64,000 bases of DNA, from positions 62,001 through 126,000 of the forward strand of contig NZ_JAFIWC010000007.1 of the NCBI RefSeq assembly GCF_017163755.1. The letters run 5' to 3'. This document shows positions 59,401 to 64,000 of this stretch, in pieces. The translations under genes and the position numbers were made by a program. The notes beneath the pieces are model-generated. The model was not told where the DNA came from, ran no database searches, and saw only the letters and a list, made by a program, of their open reading frames with translations. Source of the stretch: Xanthomonas sp. (GTDB lineage: Bacteria > Pseudomonadota > Gammaproteobacteria > Xanthomonadales > Xanthomonadaceae). Each line of letters opens with the position of its first letter. Position 1 is the stretch's first letter.

Positions 59401-59496
59401 CAGGCGCCCGAACCCCAGCCCGCCGGCGACGGCCAGCAGCAGGAACAGCAGCACCACCGGCATCGGATTGCGGATCGACCAGGTCGCCGGATTCAT
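56419..59496 (-). CDS. RND efflux pump inner-membrane transporter
   Basis: 1025 residues with the RND layout of two halves, each with six membrane helices and a large periplasmic loop. Seen are the first helix (MPVVLLFLLLAVAGGLGFGR), the proton-relay Asp pair in AVVAGILVDDAIVEIENIE of helix 4, and FCVLILLFKDVFQPLTIL and GLVMLMGVVTKNSILLVDH in the second half. It exports drugs or other amphiphiles by proton antiport; HAE-type rather than metal type, since the metal-coordinating Met residues are not obvious. Its start overlaps the MFP stop. No outer-membrane channel gene is next to it. Confidence 0.95.
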   Translation of the reverse strand: MNPATWSIRNPMPVVLLFLLLAVAGGLGFGRLPIQNLPDFELPTVNVALAQPGVAPAQLETEVARPVEDAITGVVGLRHLRTQVSNGAVQISAEFEIGKPLQEALNEVKQAVDRTRSDLPADVLQPAVSAEVVGGSPIVTYAVASTAMDEQALSWFVDDTIDKALRAIPGVGRVARIGGVQREVRVEVDPIRLAALGVTAADVSRGLRRVQQEASGGLARVGGGEQSLRTIATARQADELQNLAIPLSDGRRVHLHQVATVVDGHRDRSQAALLNGAPVVGFHVYRAKGMDETVIAEEVARALSALRESHPQLVATRIAGSVDYTLEQFHGSMQMLLEGAVLAILVVWWFLRDWRATLVAAMALPLSILPTFALMPWLGFSLNTLTLLALAVVAGILVDDAIVEIENIERHRRQGKPLRQATGDAVTEIALAVMATTLTLVAVFLPTAVMPGVPGMLFEQFGWTAVIAVLASLLVARLLTPLLAVHWLKDAPAKREHRGPWMARYLAAASWCLAHRKATLAAAGAFMAGSFALLPLLPTGFIPAAEQGFVEVGLELAPGGALEDTLRAAERVRHALDGVPGVASVFTSVGEAQDNEGHSSPEARRARLTLKLQPRDARPSQPQIERAIRERLEPIPGARFTVGGNNLGGDLALILASDDARLLKETAQAMERQMRGIQGLVNVASTASMEQPEVTIRPDTVRAAELGVDTAAIAETVRVAFGGDFDTDLPRLNLDNRQILIRVQVPTRLRNDLEAIGRLRVPARAGSVPLDSIASLSIESGPHQIDRYDRRRYVTVSAGLAGMPLGDADAAVAALQVSRAMPKGVSRIEAGDSELAAELASGFLMAICAGVACMFCVLILLFKDVFQPLTILSAVPLSLGGALLALLASGSALDVPAMIGLVMLMGVVTKNSILLVDHAVQAMRAHGLDRATALLEACSQRARPIVMTSLAMIAGMLPIALGLGADASFRQPMAIAVIGGLATSTLLSLLVVPVVFTCVEDGWAWTRRIARRRGGVAAWAQRPAE

Positions 59497-60749
59497 GGCG
59501 CGACCGCCTCCACGCCGCCGCCCGGTACCGCCGATGCGACCGCGTTCGTGCCGATCCTCACCCGGTCGCCGTCGGCCAGGAATCCCGCGCCCAGCTCGGC
59601 CACGTGCGCGCCCTCGCGCAGGCCGGACACGATCTCCACCGAACGCCCCTGCCGGCGCCCGACCGTGACCGCGCGTGCGCTGGCCTTGCCGGTGCCGCCC
59701 TGGGCGCTGATCTCGAACACGAAACTGCGCCCATCGCGGATCACCACCGCCGCCGCCGGGACCACCAGCGCCGCCGAGGTCGCCTGCGCGATCTCGCCCT
59801 CGACGTACATCCCCGCCCGCGCGCCGCTGCCGGGGCGCAGGTCGGCATAGACCAGGCCCATGCGCGAATCGGTGCCGAGCGTCGGCGCCGCCTGCCGCAC
59901 CGTGGCCACGGCGCGGCTGCCATCGGGCAACGCCAGCACCACCTCGCGTCCCGGCAGGATCTGCGCGATCTGCCGCGCGCCGACCTCGCCACGCCATTCC
60001 AGGCGCTGTTGGCGGATCAACCGGAACAACGGCTGGCCCTGCTCCGGTACCGCGCCGAGCGTGGCGGTGCGCTCGCTGATCACCCCATCGTCCGGCGCGC
60101 GCAGCACCGCGTACGCGATCTCCACCTGCTTGGCCCGCAACGAGGCCTGCGCCGACCGCACCGCGGCGGCGGCCGATTCGGCCTGGGTCAGCGACTGCAG
60201 GATCGACTGCTCGCTGAGCGCGCCGCTGGCGCGCAGCTTCACCGCGCGTTCGGCATCGCGCGCGGCCTGCGCGGCCTGCGCCTGCGCCTGGGCCAGGGCC
60301 GCCTGCAGCCGGTGCGCCTCGGCCTGCAGCAGCGCATCGTCGAAACGCGCCAGCACCTGGCCCCGGCGGACGCGGTCGCCGACCTGCGCATCCACGCTGG
60401 CCACGCGCAGCCCGCCCAGCGGCGCGCCCAGCGCCGATTCCTGCCACGGCACGATCGCGCCGGAGGCACGCAAGGTTTCCCGCCACGACTGGTAGGCCGC
60501 ACGGGCGGTGGTGATGGTCATCGCCATCGGCGCGGCGTCGGCCGCGGGATCGGCATGCGGCACGGGCGGCTGCGGACCCGGCTGGGCCACCACGATCGAG
60601 GCCAGCACCGCCGCGCCGGCGGCGAGCGCACCGATCAGGCAGATGAACCACAGTTGGCCGCGTCCGCGCAGGCGGCGCCTGCCCGAACCGGGGTGGACGC
60701 CGCCGGCGCGGACGCGGGCGACGGCGTATCGATGGCGCAACGGTGCCAT
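59493..60749 (-). CDS. RND efflux periplasmic adaptor (membrane fusion protein)
   Basis: 418 residues. Basic N-terminus, one membrane anchor (LWFICLIGALAAGAAVLASI), a split lipoyl domain (ALGAPLGGLRVASVDAQVGD, VRRGQVLARFDD), an alpha-helical hairpin with coiled-coil character (ALAQAQAQAAQAARDAERAV) and a beta-barrel (RAPDDGVISERTATLG). It links the RND pump to an outer-membrane channel. The start giving MAPLRHRYAV has GGA upstream; a longer open frame upstream is low-complexity. Divergent from the mipA-regulator pair, which may control it. Confidence 0.92.
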   Translation of the reverse strand: MAPLRHRYAVARVRAGGVHPGSGRRRLRGRGQLWFICLIGALAAGAAVLASIVVAQPGPQPPVPHADPAADAAPMAMTITTARAAYQSWRETLRASGAIVPWQESALGAPLGGLRVASVDAQVGDRVRRGQVLARFDDALLQAEAHRLQAALAQAQAQAAQAARDAERAVKLRASGALSEQSILQSLTQAESAAAAVRSAQASLRAKQVEIAYAVLRAPDDGVISERTATLGAVPEQGQPLFRLIRQQRLEWRGEVGARQIAQILPGREVVLALPDGSRAVATVRQAAPTLGTDSRMGLVYADLRPGSGARAGMYVEGEIAQATSAALVVPAAAVVIRDGRSFVFEISAQGGTGKASARAVTVGRRQGRSVEIVSGLREGAHVAELGAGFLADGDRVRIGTNAVASAVPGGGVEAVAP

Positions 60750-60940
60750 GCGGGATCCAGTGATGGAGGGGGATGGGCGCGGCGTGGCTCGGGCGCAAGC
60801 GCGCCGGGGGCTGCCGTTCGCCGCCGACTGTAGGGGCGGGCGAATTACCTGCTTCTTACTGCACCGGTGCGCGGATCGGTCCTGTTCGATCGGCGCGTTC
60901 GCCGCGCCGACCGGGCGCGCGCGCGTCTTCAACGCGACGC

Positions 60941-60957
60941 GTAAGTCGCGCGTAAGT
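60941..60957 (+). promoter_or_regulatory. Direct repeat typical of OmpR-family sites
   Basis: GTAAGT occurs twice with a 5-base spacer (GTAAGTCGCGCGTAAGT), an 11-bp period, within a perfect 11-bp tandem of CGCGTAAGTCG. OmpR/PhoB-type regulators such as PmrA and QseB bind hexamers repeated with that period. It lies between the RND operon and mipA, 51 bases before the mipA ATG. Confidence 0.6.
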
Positions 60958-61007
60958 CGCTGCCGGCAAGAATCATCCCCGCCCCCTTCCCAAAGCAGCC
61001 CAACCCC

Positions 61008-61808
61008 ATGCTCAAGTACGTCGCGACCATCCCCTTCCTACTCCCCACGCTGGCCCTGGCGCAGACCGCCTCCAGCAGCAGCGACCTGCTGGCCCAGGCA
61101 GACGACGATCGCTGGTCGATCGGGGTGGGCGCCGCCGTGCGCCAGAGCCCCTATGCCGGCGAGGGCACGCGGATCCGTCCGGTGCCGCTGCTGACCTACG
61201 ACGGCGAGCGCCTGTTCTGGCGCGGCCTGAGCGGCGGCATGCATCTCATCGGCGGCGACACCTTCAAGCTGGACGCGATCGTCGCCGGGCGCTTCGACGG
61301 CTTCGATATCGAGGACCTGGGCCGCACCGAGCTGGCCCGCAACGGCGTGGACGCCTCGCTGCTGGAGGACCGCGACGACGGCCTGGATGCGGGCATGGCC
61401 GCGAGCTGGAGCGGCCGCGCCGGCGAGTTCAAGCTGCGCGCGCTGGTCGACGTGACCGATGCCAGCGGCGGCTACGAAGTGGCCGCCGACTACGCCTACC
61501 GCCTGCAGTGGGGCCGCACGACCGTGGTGCCGGGCGTGGGCGTACGCTGGATGTCCGACGACATGGTGGACTACTACTATGGCACCCTGGACGAGGAGGT
61601 CGCGCGCGGCGTGCCGTTCTACCAGCCCGGCGCGGCGCTGGTGCCGCAGGTGAGCGTGGGCTTCTCCCGTCCGCTGGGAGAGAAGTGGAAGCTGCAAGGA
61701 TCGCTGGACTACAAGTTCCTTCCCAACGAGATCACCGACAGCCCGCTGATGGAACCGGACACCGACGGCTCGGCAGGCCTGATGATCGGCATCAGCCGCG
61801 GCTTCTGA
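61008..61808 (+). CDS. MipA/OmpV family outer membrane protein
   Basis: 266 residues. A short signal peptide (YVATIPFLLPTLALAQ) is followed by a beta-barrel of MipA/OmpV type: RWSIGVGAAVRQSPYAGEG, RPVPLLTYDGERLFWRG, a middle VPGVGVRWMSDDMVDYYYG and the aromatic C-terminal end GISRGF. E. coli MipA scaffolds MltA and PBP1b; related genes are often controlled by adjacent two-component systems and linked to envelope stress or drug tolerance. A response regulator gene follows 32 bases later, and a regulator-like repeat precedes it. Confidence 0.88.
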   Translation: MLKYVATIPFLLPTLALAQTASSSSDLLAQADDDRWSIGVGAAVRQSPYAGEGTRIRPVPLLTYDGERLFWRGLSGGMHLIGGDTFKLDAIVAGRFDGFDIEDLGRTELARNGVDASLLEDRDDGLDAGMAASWSGRAGEFKLRALVDVTDASGGYEVAADYAYRLQWGRTTVVPGVGVRWMSDDMVDYYYGTLDEEVARGVPFYQPGAALVPQVSVGFSRPLGEKWKLQGSLDYKFLPNEITDSPLMEPDTDGSAGLMIGISRGF

Positions 61809-61840
61809 CCGGTACCACCCGCTTCCTTTTCCCGACCTCC

Positions 61841-62551
61841 ATGTCCCAGCCCGCCACGCCCCTTCCCAACAGGATCGCCCTGGTCGAGGACCACGAGCGC
61901 CTTGCCGTGCTGGTGGAGCGCGGGCTGGGCGCTGCGGGAATCGCGGTGGACACCTTCCACACCATGGACGCGGCCTGGCACGGGATTTCCCAGCACGCGT
62001 ACGCCGCGGCCGTCATCGACCGCGGCCTTCCCGACGGCGACGGCCTGAACCTGGTCCGGCGCATGCGCGCGGCCGACAACCGCGTCCCGTGCCTGATGCT
62101 GACCTCGCGCGATGCGCTGCGCGACCGCGTGGACGGGCTGGACGCCGGCGCCGACGACTACCTGCCCAAGCCGTTCGCGATGGAGGAACTGGCCGCGCGC
62201 GTGCGTGCGCTGATGCGGCGTCCGCCGGAACTGCGCGACCTGCAACTGGTCCATCACGGCCTGCAGGTCCTGCCCGAAGCCGGCTGCATGCGCTTCGGCG
62301 AGGAACAGGTCAGCCTGGCGCCGGCGGAACTGCAGATCGCGATCTGCCTGGTCCGCGCCGCCGGGCAGGTGGTGCGCCGCGGCGCGCTGGAGGCGGCGGC
62401 CTGGGGCGTGGCGGACGCGGTCACGCCCAATGCGCTGGACGTGGCCCTGCACCGGCTGCGCAAGAAACTGGCCGCCATCGACTGCGACCTGTCCGTGGTC
62501 AACGTGCGCAACCTGGGCTTCGCGCTGCGGCGTGCGGAGGCGGCGGCGTAG
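61841..62551 (+). CDS. OmpR-family response regulator without adjacent kinase
   Basis: 236 residues. The receiver domain has the acidic pair (VEDHE), the phosphorylated Asp60 in VIDRGLPDGDGL and Lys110 in YLPKPFAMEE. The C-terminal winged helix (residues 140-232) has LSVVNVRNLGFALRR at its end. It probably is co-transcribed with mipA; no sensor kinase gene lies next to it on either side, since a hydrolase gene follows 200 bases on. The kinase must be encoded elsewhere or has been lost. Confidence 0.92.
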   Translation: MSQPATPLPNRIALVEDHERLAVLVERGLGAAGIAVDTFHTMDAAWHGISQHAYAAAVIDRGLPDGDGLNLVRRMRAADNRVPCLMLTSRDALRDRVDGLDAGADDYLPKPFAMEELAARVRALMRRPPELRDLQLVHHGLQVLPEAGCMRFGEEQVSLAPAELQIAICLVRAAGQVVRRGALEAAAWGVADAVTPNALDVALHRLRKKLAAIDCDLSVVNVRNLGFALRRAEAAA

Positions 62552-62749
62552 TCCTGCCGGACCGCGGTTCGACCATGGCGGCGAACGATGCGGGCGCGTC
62601 GCCGTTGCCGCGCGGCGGCCTCGCGGCAACGCGGGCATGACGATCCGGCCATGCGGTGGCGCCGCGCTTGCGCGACAGTGGCGGCGTGGCGGAGACAGCG
62701 CGGCGCATTCGCGCCGCGGTCGCGCCGCCTCGACAAGGGAGCGATTGGC

Positions 62750-63700
62750 ATGGCGATCAGGTTCGGTATCGTGGCCGCCGTGGCGTGGCTGGCGGGCGGC
62801 GCTGTCGCCTCGGCACAGCCGGTGGCCGAACGCACGATCGAGACCGCCACGCTCTCGGCCACGCTGTACGCGCCGGACGACGGCGCGGCGCATCCGGCGG
62901 TACTGGTGCTGGGCGGCGCGGAAGGCGGGCGTGGCTGGGCCAAGGGGATCGCCCGGCGTCTGGCCGAGCAAGGCTATGTCGCGCTCGCGCAAAGCTACTT
63001 CAACGGCCCCGGCCTGCCGCCGCAACTCAGTGCGATACCGCTGGAACGGCTACAGGCCGGCATCGATTACCTGGCGCAGGCGCAACGCGGGGCGCCCTCG
63101 CGCATTGCCGTGCTCGGGCTGTCCAAGGGCGCGGAAGCGGCGCTGGTGCTGGCCGCGCACGACGCGCGCGTCGCCGCGGTGGTGGCGGCGTCGCCATCGG
63201 ACGTGGTGTGGCAAGGCATCGACCGCAGCGGCGGCGCACCGGCCAGTTCGTGGACGTTCTCCGGCAAGCCGCTGGCCTATGTGCCGTTCGCGCCATGCCC
63301 CGACTGCAAGGGCCTGCTGGATCTGTACCGGCACAGCGGCGAGGCGGTGGCGGCCGACAGCGCCGCGAAGATCGCGGCAGAGCGCATCCGCGGGCCGGTG
63401 CTGCTGATCGCCAGCGCGCAGGACCAGGTGTGGCCGTCCGCGCAGATGGCCGCCTCGCTCGCCGGGCGCCTGAAGCGCGCGGGCTTCGCCCACCGCGTCG
63501 ACGTGCTGCAGTACCCGCAGGGCGGGCATTTCGCGTTCGGCCCGCCCCCGACCGACGCCACGCTGCAGGAGGACATCGGCTTCGGCGGCGGCACCCCGTC
63601 CGGGCTGCGCGAAGCGCGCGCGCACAGCTGGGCGCAGGTGTCGGCCTTCCTCGACACCGCGCTGCGCGGCGACGACGTGCCGGCGGCGCCTACGAATTGA
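62750..63700 (+). CDS. Secreted alpha/beta hydrolase, dienelactone hydrolase/BAAT-C type
   Basis: 316 residues. A signal peptide (FGIVAAVAWLAGGAVASAQ) leads to an alpha/beta hydrolase with the nucleophile elbow GLSKG (Ser near residue 125), LVLGGAEGGRGWAKG as oxyanion region, LLIASAQDQVWPS with the acid and a C-terminal YPQGGHFAFG with the His. The best family match is acyl-CoA thioesterase/BAAT C-terminal domain or dienelactone hydrolase. It would act in the periplasm on esters or thioesters of unknown type. AAGGGAG sits about 8 bases before the ATG. A Rho-type terminator was not seen. Confidence 0.83.
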   Translation: MAIRFGIVAAVAWLAGGAVASAQPVAERTIETATLSATLYAPDDGAAHPAVLVLGGAEGGRGWAKGIARRLAEQGYVALAQSYFNGPGLPPQLSAIPLERLQAGIDYLAQAQRGAPSRIAVLGLSKGAEAALVLAAHDARVAAVVAASPSDVVWQGIDRSGGAPASSWTFSGKPLAYVPFAPCPDCKGLLDLYRHSGEAVAADSAAKIAAERIRGPVLLIASAQDQVWPSAQMAASLAGRLKRAGFAHRVDVLQYPQGGHFAFGPPPTDATLQEDIGFGGGTPSGLREARAHSWAQVSAFLDTALRGDDVPAAPTN

Positions 63701-63867
63701 CGGATTTCTTGCGCGCGCCGTGCTGCCGCTCGAAGGCAGGTTGCCGTTTCAGCGCCCATCCAGCCGTTCGGCGCAGCGTATGTAAGGCGGCCAAAATCCA
63801 GTGGCACCGCTGCCGATGCGACCACGGCGCATGATCAAGGATGCATCGGTCGCAGGTACCGCCACCG

Positions 63868-64000
63868 TCACTGGCGGTCACCCGTGCCGATGAAGCGCAG
63901 GCCCACGCCCGGTTCGGTGGCGATGTAGCGCGGCGCCACCGCGCTGTCGCCGAGTTTCTGCCGCAGCTTGCCGACCAGGATGCGCAGGTAGTGGGTGTCC
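63868..64000 (-). CDS. C-terminus of a KdpE-like response regulator, truncated by the window end
   Basis: Only about 43 C-terminal residues are inside the window. They read THYLRILVGKLRQKLGDS followed by PRYIATEPGVGLRFIGTGD, which is the DNA-binding wing of OmpR-type regulators and close to KdpE in style (THYLRIYMGHLRQKLE, ITETGIGYRF). KdpE controls the high-affinity K+ pump Kdp. The rest, including the receiver domain and any kdpD, lies beyond 64000. Confidence 0.75.
   Translation of the reverse strand, partial: DTHYLRILVGKLRQKLGDSAVAPRYIATEPGVGLRFIGTGDRQ

Overview
The window looks like a chromosomal segment of a gamma-proteobacterium of the family Xanthomonadaceae, most likely Xanthomonas or a close relative. 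The reasons are the very high GC content, an ahcY gene preceded by a SAH riboswitch, a complete division and cell wall (dcw) cluster without murD between mraY and ftsW, and protein sequences that read like Xanthomonas homologues throughout. This was judged by reading only; no database search was run. No prophage, transposase, tRNA, rRNA operon or CRISPR array was seen.

Layout. 1-5.5 kb: a truncated ppc, an unknown gene, and ahcY with promoter, SAH riboswitch and terminator. 5.5-9.7 kb: a tight four-gene minus-strand operon (DUF3348, DUF802, MotB/OmpA-like, DUF2894) that reads as an ion-driven MotAB/ZorAB-type motor with a very long cytoplasmic tail. 10.3-13.2 kb: ybhP-clsB-ybhN, translationally coupled, phospholipid-related. 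13.2-16.5 kb: a Rid-family gene divergent from a LysR regulator, a DUF3228 gene and an M14 peptidase. 16.7-21.9 kb: a TonB-dependent receptor, a secreted GH13 amylase and a Gfo/Idh/MocA dehydrogenase, a plausible sugar uptake and use cluster. 22-27 kb: metF with a palindromic operator, a repeat-rich stretch, a DUF4124 protein, an aldo/keto reductase remnant, a Nudix-ThiE fusion and a VOC protein. 27.1-49.5 kb: secA, an M23 peptidase, a DciA-like gene, lpxC, then the dcw cluster ftsZ-ftsA-ftsQ-ddlB-murC-murG-ftsW-mraY-murF-murE-ftsI-ftsL-rsmH-mraZ, listed against the direction of transcription. 49.8-56.3 kb: an NRDE-family gene, rnpB, rsmI, lpoA-yraN, a YdjM-like gene and a GlcD-type oxidase. 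56.4-64 kb: an RND efflux pair, a MipA-like porin with an orphan OmpR-type regulator, a secreted alpha/beta hydrolase and the end of a KdpE-like regulator.

The most unusual content is a family of palindromic elements scattered through the dcw cluster and just past mraZ. Each has tandem heptanucleotides (GGGACCG or GGGACTC) on one side, roughly 50-130 bp of spacer, and the same heptamers inverted on the other side. Several lie inside open reading frames without breaking them: inside murF just before its conserved C-terminal motif, and in the 3' parts of ftsQ, murG, rsmH and the NRDE gene. A 7-nt unit reads as the same 7-residue peptide in all three frames and has no stop on either strand, so these arrays can sit in coding DNA at little cost. 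The GGGACCG form fills ftsZ-ddlB and the GGGACTC form fills murG-rsmH, which suggests local homogenisation.

The genes mainly serve envelope growth. The dcw cluster, lpxC, secA, the M23 enzyme, lpoA and the ybh operon cover peptidoglycan, lipid A, secretion and phospholipids. ahcY and metF belong to the methyl cycle, one controlled by a riboswitch and the other apparently by a protein operator.
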